Positions 9,496-18,681 of a stretch of DNA of 64,000 bases are shown piece after piece. Made by a program: the position numbers and the translations under genes. How positions within the stretch are numbered: the stretch's first letter is position 1; every line of letters starts with the position of its first letter. The stretch is from an uncultured Porphyromonas sp. (GTDB lineage Bacteria > Bacteroidota > Bacteroidia > Bacteroidales > Porphyromonadaceae): the NCBI RefSeq assembly GCF_938039215.1, contig NZ_CALHVI010000019.1, positions 1 through 64,000 of the forward strand. Direction: 5' to 3'. Under the pieces are notes generated by a model. The model was not told the DNA's origin. It searched no databases and worked only from the letters and a program-made list of their open reading frames with translations.

Positions 9496-9523
9496 GTAGA
9501 TGGATAGGAAAAGGAGGGAGACG

Positions 9524-10234
9524 CTACTTCATCAGCAGGTCGTAGAGGCGACGCATCCCTTCGGTCGCACCCGTCTCGAAGTGGATGAGATCGGGGCGGT
9601 AACTACTTCGCACGGGCTTGGGGTCGATGCAGTAGACGGGCGCACGATGAGGCACATAGCCTAGGAGCCCCGCAGCTGGATAGACCTCCAGCGAAGTACC
9701 GATGACCAAGAAGAGATCCGCCCGCTCCGTAGCTTCGATTGCGGGGATCATCTCGGGGACTTCTTCACCAAACCACACGATGAAGGGACGGAGCTGATAG
9801 CCGTCGGGGGCTAAGTCCCCCACATGAAGCTCCAGCGTCGCTCCCTCGGCGGGATAGGTCACACGAGCATTGTGCACGGAGCGATTCTTCATCAGCTCGC
9901 CGTGCAGGTGGATGACGTGGGTACTTCCCGCCCGCTCATGTAGATCGTCCACATTCTGCGTCACGATGGTTACCCGATAGCGTTGCTCCAGCTGGGCCAG
10001 AAGGCGATGCCCTTCGTTGGGCTGAGCCCCGACGAACTCCCGACGGCGCATGTTGTAGAAGTCCAACACCCGCTGGGGATCTTGCTCCCAGCCCTCGATG
10101 CTGGCGACCTCCTGCACATTGTGCCCAGCCCAGAGGCCGTCACTGTCACGGAAGGTCGAGAGCCCACTCTCGGCACTCATCCCCGCCCCCGAGAGGACGA
10201 CGAGATGAGGGCGCTGATCCTGAGAGGCGTTCAT
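9524..10234 (-). CDS. cobB: NAD-dependent protein deacylase, sirtuin (class III, SIRT5-like)
   Basis: 236 residues from the ATG at 10234, which overlaps the TGA of the upstream peptidase gene (ATGA), so the longer open frame to 10276 is not used. Sirtuin motifs are clear: GAGMSAESGL (NAD binding), TFRDSDGLW, TQNVDDLHERAG, HLHGEL (catalytic His) and the C-terminal IGTSLEVYPAAG. The FYNMRRRE stretch carries the Tyr-x-x-Arg pair that class III sirtuins use for succinyl/malonyl lysine. The structural zinc cysteines (two CxxC pairs in E. coli CobB) are all absent between HLHGEL and FIVWFGE; that segment contains no Cys. It probably removes acyl groups from cytoplasmic proteins. Substrate class is inferred from the motif only. 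Confidence 0.92.
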   Translation of the reverse strand: MNASQDQRPHLVVLSGAGMSAESGLSTFRDSDGLWAGHNVQEVASIEGWEQDPQRVLDFYNMRRREFVGAQPNEGHRLLAQLEQRYRVTIVTQNVDDLHERAGSTHVIHLHGELMKNRSVHNARVTYPAEGATLELHVGDLAPDGYQLRPFIVWFGEEVPEMIPAIEATERADLFLVIGTSLEVYPAAGLLGYVPHRAPVYCIDPKPVRSSYRPDLIHFETGATEGMRRLYDLLMK

Positions 10235-12390
10235 CGCCGTGAGACGAGCGAGAGCTCGTCGATGAGGCGAGGACACTCACCGAGCTGGTCGATGAGCAGG
10301 AGCACGTAGCGGATATCACAGATGATGCTACGCTGATAGGAGGGCAGATACTGGATGTCGCCACCGACACCTTCCCAGTTGCGGTCGAAATTGATCCCGA
10401 TGAGATCACCGTACTTATTGAAGACGGGACTACCGGAGTTTCCACCCGTAGTGTGGGTAGTAGCGGCGAAGTTCACGGGCATCTCATAGGCACCAGCAGC
10501 GTTCTTGAAGGCCCAGCGCTGGCCAGCACCATAGAGCTGCTTAGCGTAGATCTCCTTGAGGCGGGCAGGAACGGCAAACTCCCAAGAAGTAGGATCTTCC
10601 TTCTCCATCACCCCACGGAGCGTCGTGGGCACTTGGTATTCCACCCCATCGACGGGCGAATAGCCACGGACATTACCGAAGGTGAAGCGCAGGGTGCTAT
10701 TGGCATCGGGCCAGAGGTTCTCTGCACCACGCTGTGCAAGGACTCCACCGACATAGGTCCGACGAGCCAGATCAATAGGATTGTCGAAGGCACGTAGCGC
10801 CTTGGTGAGCTGCTCCCGCTTGGTGCGCACCGAAGCGGCGAAGCGGGACATCAGATCCGTGGTGAGGACGACCTGCTGCTCCTTAGGACTGAGCTTCTTG
10901 AATGCCTCGAAGCCTTCGGGGGTGGTGAAGGTAGACTGAGCGAACATCACATCGACATAGGACTCGACCGAACCGAACTGATCGATCCCTTCGGCGATCG
11001 CTTCAGGCCAGTCCTTACGATCGATCTGACGGGTATATTCGGCGAGCTCTGCCTTAGCGATCTTGGCATCGAGGGCGGGGAGGTAGTCCTTGTTGTTGTA
11101 GGCGACGAAGGCACGATCCGTAGCGGTCAGAGGATCATCTGCCCCTGGAGCTCGAGTTGCTTCGATGGCCTGCCACAGACCTTCATCCAGATACCAGAAC
11201 TGACGGCGCATATCCCTGCGTCCAGCGATCGCCTTGTCGATGGTAGCGATGGCATCTGCATAGGATCGGTAGGACTTAGGAGCGTTCGTCTTGGTCCATT
11301 CGAGTAGCGACTCCATCTCCTGCTGCTTAGTAGCCTTGAAGTTGTTCTTCTCGATACCGAAGTTCGCTCCGATCGCACGCTTGTAGGCGTTCTGCGAGCG
11401 GGCGTACTTAGCAGCATACATGATGTTCACCTTGGGATCAGCTAGCATATCCTTGAGCATAACCTCCTGACGGATCTGACGCATGCGGATGCGGATATCG
11501 TTGTCGATCGTCTTCCATTCCTCAACTTCCGATGGGAGGAAGAAGTGGTTCGTGCGCCCAGGGAAGCCCATGATCATCGCTAGGTCTTCCTTCTGGACAC
11601 CATCAGTAGAGATGTTGAACCAGCGCTTAGGCTTCAGAGGCACATTGCTCTTGGAGTAGGGCGCAGGATTGCCGTTGGCATCGGCATAGATGCGGAAGAT
11701 GGAGATGTCCCCTGCATGACGCGGATACTTCCAGTTGTCCGTGTCAGCGCCGAACTTACCCACGGCACTGGGAGGAGCACCTACAAAGCGGATATCCGAG
11801 TAGACCTTGTTGGTGAACATCAGATACTTATTGCCATTGTAGAAGGGGCGGATCTCTACGCTCGTCCCTGGGTGTGCCTTGAGATAAGCCTCCCCGACAC
11901 GCTTGCGAGCAAGGTCATCGAGGTAGTGGCGGGAGAGGTATTCCATGCCCGTACCCTTACGGATCTTCTTCAGTTCGGCCTGGACATAAGCCGTGACATC
12001 TTCGATCTTATCTACGAAGGTCACGACGACCCCTTCGGCAGGAAGCTCTTCGGCGAAGCTCTTCGCCCAATAGCCGTCCTCGAGGTAGTTGTGCTCGACA
12101 CTGCTGAGCTTCTGGATGGCATCATAGCCACAGTGGTGGTTGGTCAAGACAAGTCCTTGCGAGGAGATCACCTCACCCGTACAGCCTCCGTCGAAGTGTA
12201 CGACGGCATCCTTGAGCGAAGTGCCGTTGGGATTGTAGAGATCATACTCCTGCATCGCGAGCCCACGCTTGACGAGCTCGGGGTACTTCTTGGAGAGTTG
12301 CTCTAGGAGCCACATCCCTTCGTCAGCTCGAGCTAGGGGGCTTACCCCAAGCGCCACGAGAAGGGCAAAGAGAGACTTACGCATAGTCAT
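10231..12390 (-). CDS. S46 family Asp/Glu-specific dipeptidyl-peptidase (DPP11-like)
   Basis: 719 residues with a signal peptide cut near ARADEGMW, so periplasmic. The chymotrypsin-type S46 triad is visible: His at about residue 85-86 (LTNHHCGYD), Asp in TDNWKYPRH, and Ser in GGNSGSP. Eighteen residues after the catalytic Ser is the Arg of NFDRNW. In Porphyromonas gingivalis this position is Arg673 in DPP11, which binds acidic P1 residues, and Gly in DPP7, so DPP11 specificity is the better call. It liberates dipeptides for asaccharolytic growth on peptides. The start could also be the Met at 12384. Its stop overlaps the sirtuin start, implying translational coupling. Confidence 0.94.
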   Translation of the reverse strand: MTMRKSLFALLVALGVSPLARADEGMWLLEQLSKKYPELVKRGLAMQEYDLYNPNGTSLKDAVVHFDGGCTGEVISSQGLVLTNHHCGYDAIQKLSSVEHNYLEDGYWAKSFAEELPAEGVVVTFVDKIEDVTAYVQAELKKIRKGTGMEYLSRHYLDDLARKRVGEAYLKAHPGTSVEIRPFYNGNKYLMFTNKVYSDIRFVGAPPSAVGKFGADTDNWKYPRHAGDISIFRIYADANGNPAPYSKSNVPLKPKRWFNISTDGVQKEDLAMIMGFPGRTNHFFLPSEVEEWKTIDNDIRIRMRQIRQEVMLKDMLADPKVNIMYAAKYARSQNAYKRAIGANFGIEKNNFKATKQQEMESLLEWTKTNAPKSYRSYADAIATIDKAIAGRRDMRRQFWYLDEGLWQAIEATRAPGADDPLTATDRAFVAYNNKDYLPALDAKIAKAELAEYTRQIDRKDWPEAIAEGIDQFGSVESYVDVMFAQSTFTTPEGFEAFKKLSPKEQQVVLTTDLMSRFAASVRTKREQLTKALRAFDNPIDLARRTYVGGVLAQRGAENLWPDANSTLRFTFGNVRGYSPVDGVEYQVPTTLRGVMEKEDPTSWEFAVPARLKEIYAKQLYGAGQRWAFKNAAGAYEMPVNFAATTHTTGGNSGSPVFNKYGDLIGINFDRNWEGVGGDIQYLPSYQRSIICDIRYVLLLIDQLGECPRLIDELSLVSRR

Positions 12391-12440
12391 TGGTCTATTT
12401 AGAATGATTAGTTAGGATCATGAAGGGTCTTGTATCGAGG

Positions 12441-13037
12441 CTATCCAAGGTGAGGTGCACAAGGATGCGTCCCGTAGGTGAAGAGGTAGTCCGAGCGAAG
12501 CTGATAGCCGAGGCTTAGCTGAGCACCTCCCTCGGCATAGTCTAGGACTAGCTCGTCAGCACTAAGCTGTGCGACGGTGAAGCCCAAGAGAGATGCATCC
12601 GAAGGGTTGAAGATCTTGTAGGCTGTCTCCTTGGCTGACCAGAGGAGTGAGCGCAGCTGTAGCTCCTCAAGCGAAGAGGTAGCATGCACCCGATCCCATT
12701 CCTCAGCATGGAGGTAGCGTGAGGTGATATCGTAGAGCTGCGGGCGGTAGGTCTCGATATCTACCCCTGGCACTCTGTCAGCCGAAGGAGTAAGGAGCAC
12801 TGCTGCATGCCCCTCCGCATGGCTGACACTAAGCGATCGGTCTGGATGATCCAGCAGGATCGGTCTCCCAAGTGCATCATAGCCTCGCCGAGGCTTCGAC
12901 TCCCCTAGGAGCTCCGAGAGGATCAGCTCTACAGCCTTCTGCTCTACACTCCTGCGCTCCGTGCGAGAAGCAGGCGGGAAGTGACAAAGACAAAGGGCTA
13001 CCCCAAGGGGCAACCCTTCGATATGCTCAAGTATCAT
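12441..13037 (-). CDS. 4'-phosphopantetheinyl transferase (Sfp/AcpT type)
   Basis: 198 residues. It transfers phosphopantetheine from CoA to a serine of carrier proteins such as acyl carrier protein. The signature is present: GVDIETYRP, with the Asp-x-Glu metal ligands, and WSAKETAYKIF, with the WxxKExxxK motif; an upstream VSHAEGHAAV matches the CoA-binding SHS region. The short length and divergent N-terminus suggest the holo-ACP/AcpT-like subgroup; no NRPS or PKS genes are nearby. Its ATG overlaps the gldE stop in an ATGA arrangement (13034-13037), and the DPP11 gene follows after 50 bp on the same strand. Confidence 0.88.
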   Translation of the reverse strand: MILEHIEGLPLGVALCLCHFPPASRTERRSVEQKAVELILSELLGESKPRRGYDALGRPILLDHPDRSLSVSHAEGHAAVLLTPSADRVPGVDIETYRPQLYDITSRYLHAEEWDRVHATSSLEELQLRSLLWSAKETAYKIFNPSDASLLGFTVAQLSADELVLDYAEGGAQLSLGYQLRSDYLFTYGTHPCAPHLG

Positions 13038-14347
13038 ACTGCGCTATCCATAGACGAGGCAGGAGGTGTGACCTTCACCTCGGTGATGCGGAACTTCTCC
13101 AGCCCCGTAACTCGGAAGCTCCAACCGCCAGCCGTGACGACATCCCCTTTACGAGGTAGGTCTTGCTTGAGCTCGAGGACAAGACCTCCGAGGGTATCTA
13201 CTTGATCCTCGACCTTGCCGAAGATCCCCGAATCAAGGTCCAGAGCTCGGAGGACATCATTCAGAGGTGTCCCTCCCTCGAAGAGATAACTCCCGTCGGG
13301 CAGGCGCTTGTAGGGCAGTTCTTCTTCATCATATTCGTCCGAGATCTCCCCGACGATCTCCTCAAGGAGATCTTCCATGGTGACGATCCCGCTAGTACCG
13401 CCATATTCATCGACGACGACAGCGATGTGCTTCTTCGTGCTACGGAACTCCTCGAGGAGGTCATCCAACGGTTTATTCTCGGGGATGAAGAGCGCTTCAC
13501 GGATCAGCTTCTTCCAGTCAAAGTCTGCTCCCTCGTCCTTATAGGGGATGAGGTCCTTGAGGTAAAGGATACCTCGGATATTGTCCTCCGAATCTTCGTA
13601 GACGGGGATACGCGAATAGCCCGAGTCCAAAGCAAAGTGGAGCATCCGATGGAAGTCCCACGAGATGTCTATATCGACCATGTCCACTCGAGGCACCATG
13701 ATCTCGGAGGCCGTCTTGCTGTGGAAGTTGATGATATCTTCGAAGAGCTCCTTCTCTTCAGGTTCGTGCCCCTCAAGGAGATCGACGGCCTGCGACAGCT
13801 CATCGACCGAGAGGTCATAGCGCTTCGGCTGCATGCGCCGCGTCAGTAGACTTGTCGAGCGCATGAGGAAGGAGGAGAAAGGATGAAGGACACTCGAGAC
13901 GAGACGCATCTTACCCGCCGAGAAGCGACTAAAGGCAAGTGGGCGAGCTTGGGCATAGACCTTCGGAATGATCTCACCGAAGAGAAGCAGAAGGAGCGTC
14001 AGGATGACCGTCTGCGTGAGGAAGCCTAGTACGGGCGACGAAGAGAAGTCGAAGATCAGAGTGAAGGCGTAGCCCGTAAGGATGACGATAGCGACATTGA
14101 CGAGGTTATTACCAATGAGGATCGTCGCCAGCAGTCGCTCTGAATCCTTGAGAAGCTCAAGGAGGGCATTGTCCGCAGGGTGCTCCTCCTCCTTGATCGC
14201 ATCAATATCCGAAGGAGACAAAGAGAAGAAGGCGACCTCCGATGAAGACATGAAGGCCGAAAGGATGAGCAGGACGGCGGAGACAGCAAGGGCTATCCAT
14301 GCTGCCCAAGGGATCACTTCCCTGATGACCTGACTAAATGATTCCAA
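13034..14347 (-). CDS. gldE: GldE-like CNNM/CorC transporter-family membrane protein (DUF21-CBS-CorC)
   Basis: 437 residues. The N-terminal part has four hydrophobic segments (about residues 17-35, 77-100, 105-125 and nearby) forming a DUF21/CNNM transmembrane domain with the characteristic [10 protein letters not shown]. Two CBS domains follow ([12 protein letters not shown]... and [26 protein letters not shown]), then a C-terminal CorC_HlyC domain. In Bacteroidota this architecture is called GldE, first seen in gliding Flavobacterium; many non-gliding species keep it, so a metal-ion or envelope role is more likely here. It overlaps the phosphopantetheinyl transferase gene and lies 28 bp after the upstream secreted-protein gene. 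Confidence 0.85.
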   Translation of the reverse strand: MESFSQVIREVIPWAAWIALAVSAVLLILSAFMSSSEVAFFSLSPSDIDAIKEEEHPADNALLELLKDSERLLATILIGNNLVNVAIVILTGYAFTLIFDFSSSPVLGFLTQTVILTLLLLLFGEIIPKVYAQARPLAFSRFSAGKMRLVSSVLHPFSSFLMRSTSLLTRRMQPKRYDLSVDELSQAVDLLEGHEPEEKELFEDIINFHSKTASEIMVPRVDMVDIDISWDFHRMLHFALDSGYSRIPVYEDSEDNIRGILYLKDLIPYKDEGADFDWKKLIREALFIPENKPLDDLLEEFRSTKKHIAVVVDEYGGTSGIVTMEDLLEEIVGEISDEYDEEELPYKRLPDGSYLFEGGTPLNDVLRALDLDSGIFGKVEDQVDTLGGLVLELKQDLPRKGDVVTAGGWSFRVTGLEKFRITEVKVTPPASSMDSAV

Positions 14348-14375
14348 GTAGAGTGAGGATTAAGTAGGGAGGGAG

Positions 14376-15659
14376 TTAGCGTACGCCTGCGTGGCGACGT
14401 ACAGCATTGAGGAGGTCGCGGTACTGCTTAGTCTTCTCACGGACGGAGACTTCGAGGAGCAGGATCTCGCTGCGCAGCTCACTGCGCACGGAAGCATCAC
14501 CCTCTTTCCAGCGAGTACGGAGCACACGGAGGCGGAGCTCTTCACGAGCGAGGGAGATGCGCAAAGCCTCAGCTTCGGCGACGGCACGACGGCCAGCTTC
14601 GCTCTCGAACTTCGGCCAGTTGTGGTAGACTTTCGAGCCATGGAGGTGGAAGGTCAGCTCGGGGTACTCCGTAATCACTTCCTCATGCTGCATGGCTAGG
14701 GCCTTACCCTCATAGAGGACACCCGAGAGCGTCGCACGACGGTAAGCCTCTTCAGGCTCAAGCTCCGTCGTCTCACCACCCTGACGACCGGAGAGGAAGG
14801 CTGGGCGACCGGTGAAGCGATATACGTGGACCTGCCCCCGAGGCGCAAAGCGGTCACTGATGAGTATCCCCCAGTCTTCGCTCTCGTGATAGGCGAGCAG
14901 ATAGTCGTTGTAGGGGGAGTTGTACGGCATACCGAGGAGCGTAGGCTCAAAGAAGCTATTACCCTGCTCGGTGAGACGCGTCATATAGAGGTCATAGCCA
15001 CCGAGGCCTGCGGGAGAGCGACGAGCAAAGAAGAGCGTCATGCCATCCTCGAGGAGGAAGGGCGAGCGGATAGGCGCATCGGACTCCAGCGCCTTGGTAG
15101 CTATGCCCTGACGCTCCCAGCTATAATCCCCCACCATAGCGAACCAAGCGAGGGTACGGCCATCGGGGATAATGCTATTGCGCCTCAGAGCATCGACGAA
15201 GCCGAAGATAGGGAAGACGGGAGACGCTGGGTGCAGGCTGTCGCCTAGTGCGGGTGTCTCCACGGGGAGGAGGGAGCGGATCTCTTTGGGGAGCAGCCCA
15301 GCAGGGAGGAAGCGCCGACTAATCTGGGGAAGGAGCTCAGTGAGGTGATCCATACGCACCAGAGTGCTATCCACTACGTGAAGGGCATCTGCCGAGGCGT
15401 ACATCCGTTCGGCTCGAGAGATCTGAGCCTCGAGCATCTTAGCGCTATCGGGGACAGCTTGATGCTTGCGCTGCAGGGCGGCGAAGTACTTCTCTAGCGC
15501 CGTCGTAGCCTGCTCGAACTGATAGGCATGATAAGCCGTGATCGCCTCCTGCAGAAGTTGCTCGGGGGCGACGGCTGGAGCCTTGGGCTTGACGACCTTC
15601 GCCTCACCCCAGAGCGGGATCAGGACGAGGACGGAGAGGAGAATCGATCGTAAACGCAT
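14376..15659 (-). CDS. Secreted PD40-repeat-like protein of unknown function
   Basis: 427 residues from the ATG at 15659, which begins a clear signal peptide (MRLRSILLSVLVLIPLWGEA); the longer frame to 15713 would overlap the porin gene and lacks one. Residues ~30-150 are helical, in TPR-like style (AITAYHAYQFEQATTALEKYFAAL). The middle part contains WD40-like PD40 blade sequences (SPFLLEDGMTLFFARR, GGYDLYMTRL, WGILISDRF). The C-terminal ~80 residues are a charged coiled coil (EAEALRISLAREELRLRVLR). This layout recalls OmpA-associated periplasmic PD40 proteins of Bacteroidota, but no OmpA domain is present. Its position between the porin and gldE suggests an envelope role. I do not recognise a named family. 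Confidence 0.8.
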   Translation of the reverse strand: MRLRSILLSVLVLIPLWGEAKVVKPKAPAVAPEQLLQEAITAYHAYQFEQATTALEKYFAALQRKHQAVPDSAKMLEAQISRAERMYASADALHVVDSTLVRMDHLTELLPQISRRFLPAGLLPKEIRSLLPVETPALGDSLHPASPVFPIFGFVDALRRNSIIPDGRTLAWFAMVGDYSWERQGIATKALESDAPIRSPFLLEDGMTLFFARRSPAGLGGYDLYMTRLTEQGNSFFEPTLLGMPYNSPYNDYLLAYHESEDWGILISDRFAPRGQVHVYRFTGRPAFLSGRQGGETTELEPEEAYRRATLSGVLYEGKALAMQHEEVITEYPELTFHLHGSKVYHNWPKFESEAGRRAVAEAEALRISLAREELRLRVLRTRWKEGDASVRSELRSEILLLEVSVREKTKQYRDLLNAVRRHAGVR

Positions 15660-15693
15660 GAATAGCAGATCTGCGGAGAGACGTAAGCTGGGA

Positions 15694-17001
15694 TCAGAAG
15701 ACGAACTGAGCACGGAGCTGTAGCGTATGGTAGTCTAGCCCCTTGCCATTCTTCGAGCGAAGTCGACCAAGGGCAGTAGCATCATCGGATAGTCCGGTGA
15801 AGGTATAGCTCAAGCCAAGCATCATCGCCGTGTTGGGGTACCAATTAAGCGCTCCGACGAGCTCATACCCCTGCCCCACGAGAGGCTCGGCATCAAGGAC
15901 ACTTGCACCTGCCATGAGCTCGAGATTGCCTCCAGGCTCTGGGGCGCAATTGACATTGGAGAAGGCAGCACTCCCGTTGGAATAGCTGCGCTGCTTACCA
16001 CGAAGCATATACGAACCGACGAGATAAGCCCCCCAGAAGGAGGTACTCTTGTCGCCACTGATATTGAGTGAGCGGGACCCGTTGGTGAGGACTGCTCCTC
16101 CTGCACCAGCGACGAAGGACGAGTGCAAGGCTTCGGCTTGGATGAAGAAGTAATCGTTGCGGTAAGCAGCCTCTAAGCCATAGATCGTATAGTAGTCGAT
16201 CCCGCTGAATCGGCCAGCCATGAAGGCACGGTTCTCTACGGCAGAGCCCGAGCCACCTCCAAGGGCAACAATCCCCTCATCAGAGGTCACACGCTCGGGT
16301 GTACGAGCTACGGCAGAGAAGCCGAGGTGCAGGGTGCGCTTGTCGTTGTTGATGGGGCGGTAGACGGCACGCATGGAGACACCATAGCCTTCGCCCATGT
16401 GATTCTCACGAGCATTGACACGCTCGCTACTGCCCCCAAAGAAGCCTGCTCCGAGCCAGTACTTATCCCCCCAATGGGTCCCTGCGAGCCCCCAGTGACG
16501 TGTGTAGGGGATGAGGAAGTCCAGAGGCATCGGCGTGGTGACGGAGCCGTGGCGGGTAGAGGTATTCATCCCGAGACTCATGGGCTCAAGCTGATGCCCG
16601 AGGACGAGTCGAGTACGGGGATTGAATGCGTATGCCGCATAGATATCGCAGAAGGTGACCCGCTGTCCACGATAGTTGACATCCACACGACCTGACCAGT
16701 TGCCATAGCTCGAGAAGACACCGAGGCGGGCCTGTGTGATCGAGTGACCCGCTGCCATACGGAAGGGTTCTTCGACGGCTGCCCCTGCAGGCAGATAGGT
16801 GAAGTTGGACTTATTGACGGGAGAGAAGGCTGCCATATCCAGCGTGATGCGACCATCGACACCGAGGGTGACTTCCTCGGGCTGACCGAGGCGCAGACCT
16901 ATACCCGTCTGGGCTGCTACATCTGTGGAGGAGAGGGAGCTAACCCCTAGGGTAGCCAAAGTAATAAGCGAGTAGATCTTGCTTCTATTCGACGATATCA
17001 T
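15694..17001 (-). CDS. Outer-membrane porin, phosphate-selective porin O/P-like
   Basis: 435 residues with a signal peptide (ISSNRSKIYSLITLATLGV, cleaved after AAQ). The mature part is a series of amphipathic strands ending in Phe (LRAQFVF), the C-terminal signature for BamA-dependent barrels. The order of motifs (WSGRVDVNYRGQRVTFCDIYAAY, RTRLVLGHQLEPMSL, YFFIQAEALHSSFV, ELVGALNWYPNTAMMLGLSYTFTG) fits the OprO/OprP family. Phosphate selectivity is a family name only and is not shown. It has a consensus -7 element upstream and is probably the first gene of an operon running through the PD40-like protein, GldE, PPTase, DPP11 and sirtuin genes. Confidence 0.85.
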   Translation of the reverse strand: MISSNRSKIYSLITLATLGVSSLSSTDVAAQTGIGLRLGQPEEVTLGVDGRITLDMAAFSPVNKSNFTYLPAGAAVEEPFRMAAGHSITQARLGVFSSYGNWSGRVDVNYRGQRVTFCDIYAAYAFNPRTRLVLGHQLEPMSLGMNTSTRHGSVTTPMPLDFLIPYTRHWGLAGTHWGDKYWLGAGFFGGSSERVNARENHMGEGYGVSMRAVYRPINNDKRTLHLGFSAVARTPERVTSDEGIVALGGGSGSAVENRAFMAGRFSGIDYYTIYGLEAAYRNDYFFIQAEALHSSFVAGAGGAVLTNGSRSLNISGDKSTSFWGAYLVGSYMLRGKQRSYSNGSAAFSNVNCAPEPGGNLELMAGASVLDAEPLVGQGYELVGALNWYPNTAMMLGLSYTFTGLSDDATALGRLRSKNGKGLDYHTLQLRAQFVF

Positions 17002-17032
17002 TTAGAGAATACGTATTTGTTTACTAGCATAG

Positions 17033-17041
17033 GCAAAGATA
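17033..17041 (-). promoter_or_regulatory. -7 promoter element for the porin operon
   Basis: Minus strand TATCTTTGC, an exact TAnnTTTG match, 32 bp upstream of the porin ATG. A TTTG lies 14 bp further upstream, closer than the usual -33 spacing. Confidence 0.65.
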
Positions 17042-17074
17042 GCCTTTTCGCAGTACAAAGGCGGTAAGACATGC

Positions 17075-17132
17075 AGTGTCCCCACGGGCAAGGAAGATAG
17101 CTAAGCTACCTAACCTTGCCCGTGGGGACACT
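17075..17132 (-). terminator. Long perfect inverted repeat after htrA
   Basis: A perfect 19-bp inverted repeat (17075-17093 with 17114-17132) encloses a 20-nt loop, 20 bp downstream of the htrA stop. The stem is GC-rich in the middle and there is no U-tract on either side. It should fold strongly in the htrA mRNA 3' end and act as terminator or 3' stabiliser; it also lies just upstream of the porin promoter. Confidence 0.7.
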
Positions 17133-17151
17133 ATATATTAAGGTGTGAGCG

Positions 17152-18681
17152 CTAGAGTTCGATCGTGAAGGAGATCACTTCACCCGTCTGTGGATAGAAG
17201 CCACGCACGAGGAGGGGAGCACGGCGTGAGCGGGTCTGACTGCCTGCCTTGTCGAGGGTAGCGACTACCTGATTGAGGTCACGCAGGGAGCGCAGCGGGG
17301 TGTTGTTAGCCGTGAGGAGGATGAAGCCTTCACGCACCCCAGCCTTCTTCAGCGCACCTGCACGGAGCGACTCGACGACGAGGCCGTAGGAGAGACCATA
17401 GGCACGAAGATCGCCTGCGCTTAGCTCCTTGAGGGTAGCCCCGAGGCGGCTATCGGCTGCATTGGGGGACTGCTTGAGGAGCTTAGCACCACCCTCTTGG
17501 TTGCGGAGGGTGACCTTGTAAGTCTTCTCAGAGCCCTTACGGTTCACCGTCACAGAGATAGCATCGCCAGGACGGAAGCGAGAGATCTGCTCCTGTAGCT
17601 GAGCGAACGAGGTGATGCGATGACCTTCAATGGCAGTGATGACATCGCCCTTCTCCAGACCAGCAGCCAGAGCAGCGCTGATCTCGGCAAAGTCAGCGAT
17701 GTAGAAGCCTTCGTTGACCTTCAGACCTTCCTTCTGCACCAGCTCGCTGGAGACATCTGCCCCGACGACACCGAGCATCCCACGCTGTACGGTGCCGTAC
17801 TTCTTGATGTCGGAGACGACCTTAGCGGCGATATTGATGGGTACGGCGAAGGAGTAGCCGGCATAGTTCCCCGTCTGCGAATAGATCATCGTATTGATCC
17901 CCACGAGCTCACCCGAAGCATTGACTAGTGCTCCACCACTATTACCAGGGTTGACAGCGGCATCGGTCTGGATGAAAGCCCCTACACCGAGCTGGTCACC
18001 CGTAGCGGCAGCACGTGACTTAGCGCTGACGATACCAGCAGTGACGGTGCTAGTGAGGTTGAAGGGGTTCCCAACAGCCAGCACCCATTCGCCGAGACGG
18101 AGGTTCTCCGAGTTGCCGAAGGGGATCGTGGGCAGATCCTTGGCTTCGATCTTGATCAGAGCGATGTCGCTGGAGGGGTCGGATCCGATAAGCTTCGCCT
18201 TGAACGTGCGGTTATCATTGAGCGTCACAGAGAGCTCATCCCCTCCGTCGACGACGTGATTATTGGTCATGATGTAGCCATCATTGCTGATGATGACTCC
18301 CGAGCCGTAGCCCATGACGGGCTCACTACGACGGCTCCCTCGTGGATCTCCCCCGAAGAAGAATTCAAAGGGATCCATCATCTGCTGCTCACGCACCTGT
18401 TGCGTCTTCTTCACCTTGATATGGACGACTGCCTTGACCGAACTTTCAGCAGCAGGCGTTAGGTCGGGGGCATTACCTAGCTGGCGAGAGCCGACAGCGT
18501 AGGCTGTGTTTTGGAATCCATATTCGCTGGCCGAGGTGACACCCTCGGGTTCGTAGCTCGAGCCATAGGCCACGGGAGCCTTGCCACTGCGAGCCATCAG
18601 ATGCACCGTCGTAGCCGAAGCGACGACACTCACTGCTACCAAACCTAGGATAGCCATGGATTTCTTCAATACCTTGCTCAT
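17152..18681 (-). CDS. degP: Periplasmic serine protease Do/HtrA
   Basis: 509 residues. An N-terminal signal or anchor segment (AILGLVAVSVVASATTV) is followed by a trypsin-like domain with the triad His in TNNHVV, Asp in SSDIALIKI and Ser in NPGNSGGALV. Two PDZ domains follow (about 300-390 and 410-509), the first with GMLGVVG and GLEKGDVITAIEG. Family members degrade or refold damaged envelope proteins under heat or oxidative stress. It appears monocistronic: a strong inverted repeat follows the stop, and upstream lies a 240-bp leader region and a palindrome array. No clear -7 consensus is found close to the start, so a stress sigma factor is possible. Confidence 0.95.
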   Translation of the reverse strand: MSKVLKKSMAILGLVAVSVVASATTVHLMARSGKAPVAYGSSYEPEGVTSASEYGFQNTAYAVGSRQLGNAPDLTPAAESSVKAVVHIKVKKTQQVREQQMMDPFEFFFGGDPRGSRRSEPVMGYGSGVIISNDGYIMTNNHVVDGGDELSVTLNDNRTFKAKLIGSDPSSDIALIKIEAKDLPTIPFGNSENLRLGEWVLAVGNPFNLTSTVTAGIVSAKSRAAATGDQLGVGAFIQTDAAVNPGNSGGALVNASGELVGINTMIYSQTGNYAGYSFAVPINIAAKVVSDIKKYGTVQRGMLGVVGADVSSELVQKEGLKVNEGFYIADFAEISAALAAGLEKGDVITAIEGHRITSFAQLQEQISRFRPGDAISVTVNRKGSEKTYKVTLRNQEGGAKLLKQSPNAADSRLGATLKELSAGDLRAYGLSYGLVVESLRAGALKKAGVREGFILLTANNTPLRSLRDLNQVVATLDKAGSQTRSRRAPLLVRGFYPQTGEVISFTIEL

